Positions 27,910-37,096 of a DNA stretch of 64,000 nt are shown here, piece by piece. Below the pieces are notes generated by a model that was given only the letters and a program-made list of their open reading frames with translations, was not told the DNA's origin and did not search any database. A program made the position numbers and the translations under genes. The stretch is from Lunatimonas lonarensis (GTDB taxonomy: Bacteria; Bacteroidota; Bacteroidia; Cytophagales; Cyclobacteriaceae). Within the stretch, counting starts at the first letter, position 1. The number at the start of each line of letters is the position of its first letter. The stretch is from NCBI RefSeq assembly GCF_000390185.1, contig NZ_AQHR01000059.1, forward strand, positions 62,001 through 126,000. The letters are read 5' to 3'.

Positions 27910-30348
27910 ATGAAACACGGCTACTGCTTTTTCTTATTTCTATTTATGGTGGTTCTAGCTCCTTGGGGCAGGGCAGACCTGATCGCCCAACAGCGGAATG
28001 CGGTGAAGCTTAGCGGTCGAATCTTGGATGGGCAGGGACAGGCCGGCCTCGGATTTGCTACTGTCAGTGTGTACCTTGCAGGCGATACCGAGGGCAAACT
28101 CGTCAACGGCGGTATTTCCCAAGAAGATGGCCGCTTCAGTTTGGATCTGAACGAAGGTACTTACGACCTGTTACTGGAATTTATGGGCTACGAAGCCCGT
28201 AGGATCGAGGGTGTACAGATAACGCGGGACAGGGGAACACTCGATCTGGGAGAATTCAGGTTACAACCCAGTACAGCAAGTTTGGATGAAGTGGTCGTCA
28301 CAGGGGAAAAATCCTTTATGGAGCTCAGCTTGGACAAGCGGATATTCAACGTAGGGAAAGACCTGGCAAATGCCGGCGGAACAGCCACCGATATACTGAT
28401 GAACCTCCCTTCTGTAAACGTAGACCCGGAGGGAAATGTACGGCTGAGAGGAAGCGATAACGTCAGGATTCTCATCGACGGAAAACCTTCCGGCCTGGTA
28501 AGCTTCAAGGGAAGCAGCGGTCTACAGCAGCTCCCCGCCAATCTTATTGAGTCCGTAGAAGTGATCACTAATCCCTCCGCCCGCTATGAAGCTGAGGGTA
28601 TGGCGGGTGTCATCAACATCGTTTTGAAAAAGGAAAACGCCCAGGGGTTCAACGCCTCGTTTGAAGGCATTACAGGTAATCCCACCAATTTGGGATTTGC
28701 TGCTAACCTAAATTACCGGCATAACAAAATCAACTGGTTTGTCAACTATGGCCTTGCCTATCGCCGGGTACCGAGGGAAGGATTTCTTCGGCAGGATGTG
28801 ACGGCATTGGACTCAACGTTCTACACCGAGCAGTTCACAACCGGGACAGTAAACAGCATCAACAATAATATACGGGCTGGACTGGATTATTTTTTCAATG
28901 AAAAGAGCATCCTCACAGGGTCTTATTTGCTCAGAAGAAGCGACTCCAAGCGGATTACCGATATCCGATACGAAGACTACTTTTCCAACGGGGTCATGGA
29001 AGGATATTACCACCGAAGGCAGGACGAAGACGAAAAAGAACCCAACTCCGAATATAACGTAAGCTATCGCAGGTCATTTGACCAAGCAGGCCACCAGTTT
29101 ACGGCAGCTGTCACTTACCTGGATTATTGGGAAAACTCCGATCAGGTGTATACGGAGTTTGGTTTCCAACCCAACGGCATCCCCATACCCTCCCGAAACC
29201 TCCTGCAAACCTCCATTAACGATGAGTATGAACGACAATGGTTGTTTCAATTGGACTACACAAAGCCGGTATTTCGCGAGGGCAATTTTGAGGCAGGGAT
29301 TCGAAGTAGTTTCCGCGATATGGAAAATGACTTCATCGTCAGTGAACAGCAGGAATCCGGGGATTTTGAACCGCTTCCGGGATTGGACGATATCTTTCTG
29401 TACGATGAAAACATCCATGCTGCCTATGCCATCCTCGGCAACAAAAACCAGAAACTCTCCTACCAAGGCGGGATTAGGGCCGAGTATACCGATGTAAAAA
29501 CGACACTGGTACGTGCCAATTCAGTGAACCCGAGGCAATACGGCAACCTTTTTCCAAGTGCACACATCACCTACAACTTAAGCTCGGATGATGCCATGCA
29601 GGTGAGTTATAGCCGTAGAATCCGGCGCCCCTTCTACAATGACCTCAGTCCATTTATGACATTTTCCGACGCCAGAAACTTCTTTAGTGGCAATCCAGAC
29701 CTGGATCCGGAGTTTACCGATGCCTACGAGCTGGGCCATATCAAATACATGGATCGTGGATCTATTTTTTCCACAGTATATTTTAGAAACACCAAAGATA
29801 AAATCGAACGGATACGGACAGTGGATGAGGAAGGCAATGCCATGACCCTTCCCGAAAACCTGCTTTCCGAGCGTTCCTATGGGGCGGAATTTACCAGTGA
29901 TTACAATCCCACAGACTGGTGGAAAATTGACCTTAACCTTAACCTGTTCTATGCCCAAATAGACGGCAGCAATATAATGGAGGATTATAAGCGGGATACC
30001 TATAGTTGGTTTGCTCGCTTTACCTCTCGGTTTAGCCTGCCAAACACGCTGGATATACAAGTTCGGACAAACTACGAAGGTAGGCAGCGAGTGGCCCAAG
30101 GAATTCGGAAGGCGCTTTATTACGCGGATATTTCCGCCAGTAGGGATGTCTTCAACGGACGGGGAACTTTGATTCTAAATGTGATGGACATCGCCAATAC
30201 AAGGCGTACCCGTATGATATTCGAGGGACCCGGATTTATTACCGAAAGCGACGTACTGCCCAGAAGAAGGCAAATCAACCTCTCCCTAAATTACCGTATC
30301 CGGCAAAGCAAGACGGCCAAGAAATCGGATATTCTGGGAACCGAATAA
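27910..30348 (+). CDS. TonB-dependent receptor-like outer-membrane protein (outer membrane beta-barrel family)
   Basis: An 812-residue OM protein with a signal peptide (about 1-30), a carboxypeptidase-regulatory-like domain (VKLSGRILDGQGQAGLGFAT to about residue 115), a plug (LDEVVVTGEKSFMEL, then ILIDGKPSG and IESVEVITNPSARYEAEGMAGVINIVLKK) and a large barrel. This is the plug-barrel family often called outer membrane beta-barrel family 3, without an obvious SusD partner. The ligand is unknown. The ATG at 27910 is preferred over one 17 codons upstream because it starts a normal signal peptide. It is divergent from the dehydrogenase gene, and an OM uptake-oxidation pairing is possible but unproven. 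Confidence 0.9.
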   Translation: MKHGYCFFLFLFMVVLAPWGRADLIAQQRNAVKLSGRILDGQGQAGLGFATVSVYLAGDTEGKLVNGGISQEDGRFSLDLNEGTYDLLLEFMGYEARRIEGVQITRDRGTLDLGEFRLQPSTASLDEVVVTGEKSFMELSLDKRIFNVGKDLANAGGTATDILMNLPSVNVDPEGNVRLRGSDNVRILIDGKPSGLVSFKGSSGLQQLPANLIESVEVITNPSARYEAEGMAGVINIVLKKENAQGFNASFEGITGNPTNLGFAANLNYRHNKINWFVNYGLAYRRVPREGFLRQDVTALDSTFYTEQFTTGTVNSINNNIRAGLDYFFNEKSILTGSYLLRRSDSKRITDIRYEDYFSNGVMEGYYHRRQDEDEKEPNSEYNVSYRRSFDQAGHQFTAAVTYLDYWENSDQVYTEFGFQPNGIPIPSRNLLQTSINDEYERQWLFQLDYTKPVFREGNFEAGIRSSFRDMENDFIVSEQQESGDFEPLPGLDDIFLYDENIHAAYAILGNKNQKLSYQGGIRAEYTDVKTTLVRANSVNPRQYGNLFPSAHITYNLSSDDAMQVSYSRRIRRPFYNDLSPFMTFSDARNFFSGNPDLDPEFTDAYELGHIKYMDRGSIFSTVYFRNTKDKIERIRTVDEEGNAMTLPENLLSERSYGAEFTSDYNPTDWWKIDLNLNLFYAQIDGSNIMEDYKRDTYSWFARFTSRFSLPNTLDIQVRTNYEGRQRVAQGIRKALYYADISASRDVFNGRGTLILNVMDIANTRRTRMIFEGPGFITESDVLPRRRQINLSLNYRIRQSKTAKKSDILGTE

Positions 30349-30385
30349 CGTTCGTAACACCCCATTAAGCTTTCCCGACGCAATT

Positions 30386-30409
30386 CACTCGTAGATAAAC
30401 CTACGAGTG
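30386..30409. repeat. Perfect 9-bp inverted repeat between TonB receptor and cryptochrome genes
   Basis: CACTCGTAG, six bases (ATAAAC), then CTACGAGTG: a perfect stem. There is no T-tract on either side, so it is not a standard terminator. It lies 37 bases after the TonB receptor stop and 71 bases before the cryptochrome start. It could be a weak terminator, an mRNA-stabilising hairpin or an operator. Confidence 0.6.
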
Positions 30410-30480
30410 TATGAAACCGATACAACAAAACTGGAAATTTACCCAAACACTTCCCGTTTTGGTTTGTTTGTGCTCTAGTT

Positions 30481-31905
30481 ATGAAGCACAAAAAATCGAT
30501 CTGCTGGTTTAGAAATGACCTGAGGCTACACGACAATATAACGTTGACAAAGGCACTCCAGCATTCAGATGAAGTTATTCCGGTCTTTTGCGTGGATCCG
30601 CGTTCCTACCAAATAACTCCCTTTAATTTGGAAAAAACCGGGCCCTTTAGGGCCAAGTTCATCCGTGAATCGCTTGTTGATCTAAAAAACAACCTTCAAA
30701 CAAAGGGAGCTGATTTGGTCGTATTAACCGGCTACCCAGAAAAAACACTGGTGGCATTCGCGGAAGAGCATCAGGCAACGGCGATTTATTTCTCTCAGGA
30801 GGCAACCGACGAAGAACGGCAGGTAGAAACATCCCTTGAAAAAAACGCCAAAACCAAGGGGATCAACATCCATAGTTACTCGCAGGCCACCCTTTTTCAT
30901 GCAGATGACCTTCCGTTCCCCATTCCCCGAGTCCCAGAGGTATTTACAACCTTCCGAAAAGCTTGCGAAAAGGAATCGGAGATCAGGCATTTGCTTCCCC
31001 CACCGGTTTCTATCCCTTTCCCAACCAACTTGATATCAACGGGAGAGATCCCGACATTGGAAGAACTGGGCCTGGAAGATCCAGTACCAACCGGAAAGGC
31101 GGCTTTTGCTTTCAAAGGAGGCGAATCGGAGGGGCTAAACCGCGTAGCCCATTACCTCTGGGAGACGGACTGCATCGCCCAATACAAACAGACCCGGAAT
31201 GGGATGCTTGGAGCCGACTATTCGAGCAAATTTTCCCCTTGGCTGGCTGTGGGAGCCTTGTCTCCGAGGTGGATCCACTCCGAAATCCAGCGGTATGAAA
31301 AAGACGTGGTGAAAAATGACTCAACTTATTGGCTGGTCTTTGAATTGATATGGAGGGACTACTTTCGCTTTATTTCTAAAAAGCACGGTAATAACATTTT
31401 CAAACGCTCCGGTATTCAATCCGACGAAAGACGATGGAAACAGGACAAGGGCCTTTTCAACGCCTGGGCAGCGGGACAGACAGGGGTACCCTTTATCGAT
31501 GCAAATATGCGGGAATTGAACCAAACAGGGTTTATGTCCAACCGAGGTCGGCAGTTGGTCGCCAGCTTTTTCGCCAACGACATGGGAATGGATTGGACCT
31601 GGGGTGCGGCCTATTTTGAAAGCAAACTCATCGATTACGACGTTTGCAGCAACTGGGCCAATTGGATGTATGTGGCGGGAGTGGGCAATGACCCGCGCAC
31701 GGATCGCTATTTTAATCTCATCACACAGGCCAAAAACTATGATCCACAGGGAGACTACGTACGTCAGTGGCTACCCGAGCTACGTAAAATCACTGGAATT
31801 GATATCCATCGACCGGATCATATACCAAAAAGCAAACTTCTGTCTCTAGGGATCAACCTAGGTATCGACTATCCGCATAAGGTCGTTAAACCTAAAATCT
31901 GGTAG
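30481..31905 (+). CDS. DASH-type cryptochrome / deoxyribodipyrimidine photolyase
   Basis: A 474-residue FAD photolyase. The Rossmann-type antenna domain (CWFRNDLRLHDN at residues 9-20, to about 130) is followed by the helical FAD domain. The signatures SSKFSPWLAVGALSPR, ELIWRDYFRF, VPFIDANMREL, MSNRGRQLVASFFANDMG and DVCSNWANWMYVAGVGNDPR are those of the DASH cryptochrome family. DASH proteins repair cyclobutane pyrimidine dimers, best in single-stranded or looped DNA, and use light. It converges with a DNA glycosylase gene with 4 bases between them, so two DNA-repair genes meet here. Confidence 0.92.
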   Translation: MKHKKSICWFRNDLRLHDNITLTKALQHSDEVIPVFCVDPRSYQITPFNLEKTGPFRAKFIRESLVDLKNNLQTKGADLVVLTGYPEKTLVAFAEEHQATAIYFSQEATDEERQVETSLEKNAKTKGINIHSYSQATLFHADDLPFPIPRVPEVFTTFRKACEKESEIRHLLPPPVSIPFPTNLISTGEIPTLEELGLEDPVPTGKAAFAFKGGESEGLNRVAHYLWETDCIAQYKQTRNGMLGADYSSKFSPWLAVGALSPRWIHSEIQRYEKDVVKNDSTYWLVFELIWRDYFRFISKKHGNNIFKRSGIQSDERRWKQDKGLFNAWAAGQTGVPFIDANMRELNQTGFMSNRGRQLVASFFANDMGMDWTWGAAYFESKLIDYDVCSNWANWMYVAGVGNDPRTDRYFNLITQAKNYDPQGDYVRQWLPELRKITGIDIHRPDHIPKSKLLSLGINLGIDYPHKVVKPKIW

Positions 31906-31909
31906 AAGG

Positions 31910-32497
31910 TTATCGAGCCAGTACCTGCACCTCCCGGTGCCTGAAACAGTCTACCAAGTGGTCGTTGACCAAGCCTGTGGCCTGCATATGGGCATAGAGG
32001 GTGGTGCTGCCAAGAAACTTAAAGCCCCTTTTTTTCATGTCCTTGGCCAGCTTATCGGATACATCCGTGGTAGCTGGGACCTCGGACAGGGATCTCCATT
32101 GATTTTGAATGGGTTTTCCGTCCACAAAATGCCAAATATAGTCAGAGAAAGATCCCTCCGTTTTTTGCACCTCCATGACCTTCCGGGCGTTGTTTATGGC
32201 TGCAGAAATCTTTAGCCGGTTACGGATGATCCCAGCATCCTGCAAAAGCACCTCGACCATGCTGTCCGGATAGGCAGCTACCTCCCGGTAGTCAAATCCG
32301 GCAAAGGCGTTTGCATATCCCTCGCGTTTTTTGAGTATGGTGGCCCAATTGAGTCCAGATTGGGCACTCTCCAGAACCAAAAACTCAAAATGCCTGCGAT
32401 CATCGTACACAGGTACCCCCCACTCCTGATCATGGTACTGTCTATACATTTCAAAACCCGAACACCAAGGACAGCGGAATTGACTGGATTCGTGCAT
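31910..32497 (-). CDS. tag: DNA-3-methyladenine glycosylase I
   Basis: A 195-residue alkylation-repair glycosylase of the Tag family. The zinc-snap N-terminus CPWC (residues 9-12), YHDQEWGVPVYDD and FEFLVLESAQSGLNWATILKKRE are diagnostic, as is the C-terminal FKFLGSTTLYAHMQATGLVNDH. The Glu in the FLVLES-type helix and the Trp in LNW shape the base pocket. It excises 3-methyladenine from DNA. The ATG at 32497 gives the normal N-terminus. Confidence 0.95.
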   Translation of the reverse strand: MHESSQFRCPWCSGFEMYRQYHDQEWGVPVYDDRRHFEFLVLESAQSGLNWATILKKREGYANAFAGFDYREVAAYPDSMVEVLLQDAGIIRNRLKISAAINNARKVMEVQKTEGSFSDYIWHFVDGKPIQNQWRSLSEVPATTDVSDKLAKDMKKRGFKFLGSTTLYAHMQATGLVNDHLVDCFRHREVQVLAR

Positions 32498-32566
32498 TTA
32501 AAAAGGGTTTATATTGGTAATTTTCTTTACAAATCTCGAACAACATGTAAAAATTTACAACCCCTA

Positions 32567-33565
32567 TTAACGACTAAATAGGTTGATTCCCATTGCAATA
32601 TTTGTTTCGATATATAGCTTTTTACGAATACTTTGAGGTGACTCCACTATGAACGGAAAATTTGATCCGGTAGAAGAAGCATAGTCGTATGCCCGCGCAT
32701 ATAACCTGAAAAAGGCACCATCTCTTCCAAAACCTAGACCAGCTTCATAATAGAGCCGATCCCTAATCGGAGTGTTAAAACTTAAAATATCTCCTTTAAA
32801 TGTATTTGAGACAAGCTTTTCATTATTGTCTAAATATGAAAATTTTTTGCTCGCATCATTTCGATCGTATTCATGAAAAAAAACCGTCGATGATTGATTA
32901 AAGATAAATCCTGTTCCTGCGTCAGCAAAAAAAACATCTCCGATTGAAAATCGATAAAAGATCCCAGTACCCATGTATCGATGCCTCAATTCAATATCTC
33001 CGTCCTCTCTCAGCTTATACTCATCTTTCGTTGGATTTGAAACATATGAGTGGTTGATGAAGATATTTTCTCCGTTAGAGTCAAAGAGATTGCCTCGACT
33101 GCTATAGAACCATTTGCCATATACTCTGGATCTTGCAAATACTGGAGAAATTGCAATGCTTCCTCCGATATCTCCCGATACTCTTCTTCCAAGCCTTGAC
33201 CAATTATCGTCTAAACTTTGTTTATAAAGCGTAAATCCACCGTCAATAACTACCGGACTGAGAACAAATGATGTACCTTTTGATTTTGTCACTGGTGGTG
33301 CAGAACTTTTTGAAAACTGGCTCCCGATAATAGCAGCACCGATTCCTAAAAGGATTCCCCCAGCTAAAATTTCACCCATAGCTGAACCCCGGCTGTTTTG
33401 CATTCTATCCTGCTCATTCCACCTTTCTAATCTTTGATTTCGAGAAAAATCCGTGTTGTTTCCAAAACCTTCATCTTGAGAAAAAAGGTATGAAGGCATA
33501 AGAAATGAACAAATAAGCATCCATATACATACGTCCTTAATTGAAAAATAGGAACCTGCTTTCAT
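32567..33565 (-). CDS. Unassigned exported protein with glycine-zipper segment and beta-rich C-terminal part
   Basis: I do not recognise this 332-residue protein. It has a signal peptide (to about FSQDEG, residue 30), a low-complexity polar stretch rich in Asn, Arg and Gln, then a glycine-zipper helix (GEILAGGILLGIGAAIIGSQF without charge, about residues 62-82). The remaining 230 residues have alternating strands with many aromatic residues (YRFSIGDVFFADAGTGFIF, LYYEAGLGFG, FFRLYARAYDY) and look like an outer-membrane barrel. The last residues INLFSR do not end in Phe. The gene and the bases upstream are visibly richer in A and T than the flanking genes, which could mean later acquisition. 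The ATG at 33565 is used instead of a TTG two codons before. Confidence 0.7.
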   Translation of the reverse strand: MKAGSYFSIKDVCIWMLICSFLMPSYLFSQDEGFGNNTDFSRNQRLERWNEQDRMQNSRGSAMGEILAGGILLGIGAAIIGSQFSKSSAPPVTKSKGTSFVLSPVVIDGGFTLYKQSLDDNWSRLGRRVSGDIGGSIAISPVFARSRVYGKWFYSSRGNLFDSNGENIFINHSYVSNPTKDEYKLREDGDIELRHRYMGTGIFYRFSIGDVFFADAGTGFIFNQSSTVFFHEYDRNDASKKFSYLDNNEKLVSNTFKGDILSFNTPIRDRLYYEAGLGFGRDGAFFRLYARAYDYASSTGSNFPFIVESPQSIRKKLYIETNIAMGINLFSR

Positions 33566-33668
33566 ATACAAATGAAATTAAAGTTGGTAGATATATCTGC
33601 TAATGAAAGTTAGAAAAAAAAAAGAGATCTTTCAAAATTTTTTAATGAAAAAAGTATTTTTAGGCAAA

Positions 33669-36203
33669 TCACTTTGGGTTTGGAATAAAAACCGCATTCG
33701 CCATCAAGAGCTTACCGCTTTCCCAGAAACCCCTAAACAAAGGGTTATCTACCAAGTAAACAAGGGATCCCTTTCCCAGGTTTTCTACGCCAAAAACCAG
33801 GGAACTTTCGAGCTTAGGCTTTGCTTTGTACCCAATGAATCCGGCTCTATGATGGTCTAAAGAAGGAATATAGCCCACATTGACTCCTTCCTGCCCTAGG
33901 TAGCTATATCGCTCACTACTGTTCTTCAACGTAAAATACTTATCGGTCAGTCCATAACCAAGCGGATGGGTTCCGTCTATCTGAACCTGTAGTACCGCTC
34001 CTATCACCTGTTCAGATACTTGAAGGCGCTCCCGCTCCTGAAAGGGTATCGTCAACTCCCATTCCGGCTGTTCTTCCTCATACTCCATCCTCCAGATCCG
34101 CTCCGCCTCTGTTCGGTACGTTTTCAAGCCGTAGCCTTCCTGGTCTACAAAAAGCCCAAGTGCCCCTTCCAAGGCTATCAGCCTCCCACCATTGTGCACC
34201 CAGTCGTTGAGTTGTTTATTGGCGGCTTGATCCAAGCTTCCATAATTTCCGGATGGTAGAACAATGACATCGTACATCGTCAGATCCATGGTCGGAATAC
34301 GGGAGTGGTCCAATATGGAAATCGGATACTCGAGTTCTTGCTCGAAATAATGCCAAAGCTCGCCCAAGTTGAGCGAATTTACCTTTTCACCTCCTACCAA
34401 TGCGATCTTGGGTGCCGATACCGTCCTCACCGCCGAGGAGCCAAAGTCCCTGCCAGCATCTACAAAGCCGGTAGTAGTTTTGCCCAGCCTGATTTCAAGC
34501 CTATTGGCAAGGTCTGTCACCCGTCGGTGAAAATCAGCGATCCGTTCATTGCCTCCTCGTGCAATGATCAAGGTTCCTGCCGGGTACGAGGTATCTCCCA
34601 AACGGAAAGTGGAGGAGGCCGTTCGGACACGTATGCCAGCCTGCAAGAGTTCTGAGAGAAACCGGGCATGCACCGTGGCGTTCCATGGGGCGAGATAGGC
34701 CAAGGTAACCGGATCCGGCTCATTGGGAACAAAGGCCTCTTTTTCAAAGGGACTATTTGGATCGAACCGGGATTTTACCGCATAGGCCTCGAGATTAAAT
34801 GCATAGGGAAGAGCCCAAGTAGTAATATCATAAGTCAAGCTGTCGGTAAGCACCGTTTCGGGCTCCAGCAGTACCTGGGCAAGTACGGACTTGGGTTGAT
34901 TGGTAGAAATAACGATATCTTCGGGCTGCAAAGAAAACGTTTCTTCTGAGCCATTGAGGTAATGAAAGCCCGTCAGGGAACGGCTAATTCCACCTCGTCC
35001 ATACCAAATCCCGTTTCTATCCAACAAATCAAGAAAGGGTTGCACCCTCGCAGGCAAGTTGGACGCCCGAACAACAAAGGTTTGATGACTTGATTTTGGT
35101 CGGGACCGACTATTCCGAAAAAAGTTGGCGTATTCGTCTACAACTTGTTTTGCATGCTTGGAGGTAGTCTCTATGGCGGATAGGGCGGTGGTATGGTGAT
35201 GGAGAATCCGTTCTGCCAGGGTGACAGTATCTCCCAAAGCATTCAGCATAGCCAATCCGGCCCTTCCCGAACCTCCCTGCTCGATGGTCATACCTATTGC
35301 CCCGGAATACATAGGATAGGTATCCCCATAGCTGGGGTAGAGTAGGTCAAAGTTTTCCTTGGTGTAGTAAAACCAGTTTTCTTGGTCAAAGTACGCAGCT
35401 GTGTTCCTTCCAAACCATTCCTGAAAGGTTACTTGAAACGGAGACAGCTGCTCATGCAGGGGCTCCGCAGCGGGCGCAAAGTAATAGGGATCGTCTATCC
35501 CCATCTCATGGAAATCCACATGCACCTGTGGCAGCCAGCGATTGTAGAGGGCCATCCGGTACCGGGATTCCTGTTGGGTTTGCCAAACCCAGTCCCTGTT
35601 GAGATCGAATAGATAGTGATTCGGCCTGCCCGACGGCCAGGGTTCCTGGTGTTCCATGGATTGGGGATCGGGCTGTAAATGGCGGTGGGCCTTTTGCATG
35701 TACCAGTTAACATAGCGCTCATGCCCGTCCGGATTAAGGCAGGGATCAATGACCACAAGGGTATTCTGCAGCCACTCAGATACCCTCGGCTGCTCCGGAT
35801 CTACGAGTGCATAGAGCGTCATCATGGCCGCCTCGGAAGAAACGGCCTCGTTGCCATGTACGTTGTAGCTCAGCCAAGTGACGGGCACTTCTGTTTTTGG
35901 CTCCCCATCCAAAAGACCCGCCCTGCGGAGGTTGTCCTCCCGGATCTGCTCCGGCGAAGCAGCTTGTGTGTTGGCAGAAACAAAGGCCACCACCAAAGGC
36001 CTGTATTCCACACTCTCTCCATAATACTCCAGGCTAACTCCCTCGTTCAGCGAGGCCACGTGTTCGAAATAGGCAACTACACGATGGTGGGGGGTAAAGC
36101 GGCTCCCCAACTCATAGCCCAAAAATGCGTCAGGACTTTTCGTTTGAGCTTTTGCATGGCAAAAAAATGCCAAAAAAATAGAAGCCAAATAGGTAGATCT
36201 CAT
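33669..36203 (-). CDS. M14 family zinc carboxypeptidase with C-terminal GATase-like domain
   Basis: An 844-residue exported metallopeptidase; signal peptide to about AKAQT (residue 20). In the M14 domain the first zinc ligands are in NVHGNEAVSSE (about residue 115: His, and Glu three residues on), with the third in VDFHEMG (about 233). The catalytic Glu is probably in MTIEQGGSG (about 308). A linker leads to a C-terminal class I glutamine-amidotransferase-like fold (YDVIVLPSGNYGSLDQ, NGGRLIALEGALG), a known combination in Bacteroidota M14 peptidases. It should release C-terminal or modified residues from peptides in the periplasm or at the surface. Confidence 0.9.
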   Translation of the reverse strand: MRSTYLASIFLAFFCHAKAQTKSPDAFLGYELGSRFTPHHRVVAYFEHVASLNEGVSLEYYGESVEYRPLVVAFVSANTQAASPEQIREDNLRRAGLLDGEPKTEVPVTWLSYNVHGNEAVSSEAAMMTLYALVDPEQPRVSEWLQNTLVVIDPCLNPDGHERYVNWYMQKAHRHLQPDPQSMEHQEPWPSGRPNHYLFDLNRDWVWQTQQESRYRMALYNRWLPQVHVDFHEMGIDDPYYFAPAAEPLHEQLSPFQVTFQEWFGRNTAAYFDQENWFYYTKENFDLLYPSYGDTYPMYSGAIGMTIEQGGSGRAGLAMLNALGDTVTLAERILHHHTTALSAIETTSKHAKQVVDEYANFFRNSRSRPKSSHQTFVVRASNLPARVQPFLDLLDRNGIWYGRGGISRSLTGFHYLNGSEETFSLQPEDIVISTNQPKSVLAQVLLEPETVLTDSLTYDITTWALPYAFNLEAYAVKSRFDPNSPFEKEAFVPNEPDPVTLAYLAPWNATVHARFLSELLQAGIRVRTASSTFRLGDTSYPAGTLIIARGGNERIADFHRRVTDLANRLEIRLGKTTTGFVDAGRDFGSSAVRTVSAPKIALVGGEKVNSLNLGELWHYFEQELEYPISILDHSRIPTMDLTMYDVIVLPSGNYGSLDQAANKQLNDWVHNGGRLIALEGALGLFVDQEGYGLKTYRTEAERIWRMEYEEEQPEWELTIPFQERERLQVSEQVIGAVLQVQIDGTHPLGYGLTDKYFTLKNSSERYSYLGQEGVNVGYIPSLDHHRAGFIGYKAKPKLESSLVFGVENLGKGSLVYLVDNPLFRGFWESGKLLMANAVFIPNPK

Positions 36204-36285
36204 TTAAACGCTGGTTTAGTTCGTAGGAAGATTTTCTGCCGGCCCTTGGTAGCATACCTATCCAAAAAAGCCTAATCTGGGTAAC

Positions 36286-36942
36286 TTACATGTTTCTGAT
36301 AGCTTCTTTTCGGGGAATCGCGATGCTCCACATCCCTCTCAATTCACCCGCCTTGTACCCCGTAGCTTTGTCATGCGGATACTTCTCGCTTATCTTGGCC
36401 AGGGTGCTTTCTTCGATCTCGGAACCAGGATCTCCATGGCAGCTGAGGCAGATCCCACCCGGTATTACGATAGCTTTGGTATAAAGTAACACTTCTCCAT
36501 TATCCAGCTTTTGGATGTTGGGCTGATTTTCCATCCCTTGCGCTAGGTTATAGGCGTAGGCCTCCAACAGGTTCTTTTCCATGTCATTGGGAGCGTTGGC
36601 CGGGTTACGGTTTTTCAGCGAGACCCTTTTCACCGCCACGCGATGCTTTTCGGCTACTTCCTTTGTAATGGGTAGGGCTTCGGCATGACAAAAATCCACC
36701 GCTCCGGCCAACCCTCTATCGGCTATCACTTTTTGAAGCGTTTCCACCAGGGATTTCTGGGCCTCTGCACTGATTTGATCGCCCCATTTCATTGCGAATT
36801 CGACCAATTCAGCCTCATTGACCTTTTTGATTTCGGTGGACTTTTGGATCTCCCGAAAAGTCTCCCGATCCACGGACTTTTCCGAGCCGCATGAGATCAA
36901 CAGTGCAAAGAAGAAAATGTAGAAGATAACCTGAGGTTTCAT
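36286..36942 (-). CDS. DUF3365 haem-binding lipoprotein
   Basis: A 218-residue lipoprotein (lipobox LLISC near residue 18) with a DUF3365/Tll0287-like PAS-type domain. It includes DFCHAEALPITKEVAEKH near residue 85 and a c-type haem motif CLSCHGDP near residue 165, followed by KATGYKAGELRGMWSI, the usual family end. Related domains are redox or gas sensors, often at the input end of histidine kinases. Here the domain stands alone as a lipoprotein, so a redox-carrier or sensor role is inference. It lies 80 bases upstream of the M14 gene in the same direction. Confidence 0.85.
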   Translation of the reverse strand: MKPQVIFYIFFFALLISCGSEKSVDRETFREIQKSTEIKKVNEAELVEFAMKWGDQISAEAQKSLVETLQKVIADRGLAGAVDFCHAEALPITKEVAEKHRVAVKRVSLKNRNPANAPNDMEKNLLEAYAYNLAQGMENQPNIQKLDNGEVLLYTKAIVIPGGICLSCHGDPGSEIEESTLAKISEKYPHDKATGYKAGELRGMWSIAIPRKEAIRNM

Positions 36943-37069
36943 AATAGCTCTTTATGATTGATTACCCGAAAATAGCAAATTTCCCCACGCCTTGATCCCC
37001 TCCACCCAACAATTCGCCGCGGTTCTGACAATACTCTCGAAAAAGAAACATCCAATCCACATTATTTCT

Positions 37070-37077
37070 TAATTTTG
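37070..37077 (+). promoter_or_regulatory. Likely -7 promoter element of prfA (TAATTTTG)
   Basis: An exact TAnnTTTG match 19 bases before the prfA ATG, giving a short leader. The region upstream is A-rich but a TTTG -33 element is not clear. Confidence 0.5.
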
Positions 37078-37096
37078 CGCTCCAAAAAGACTGTTT

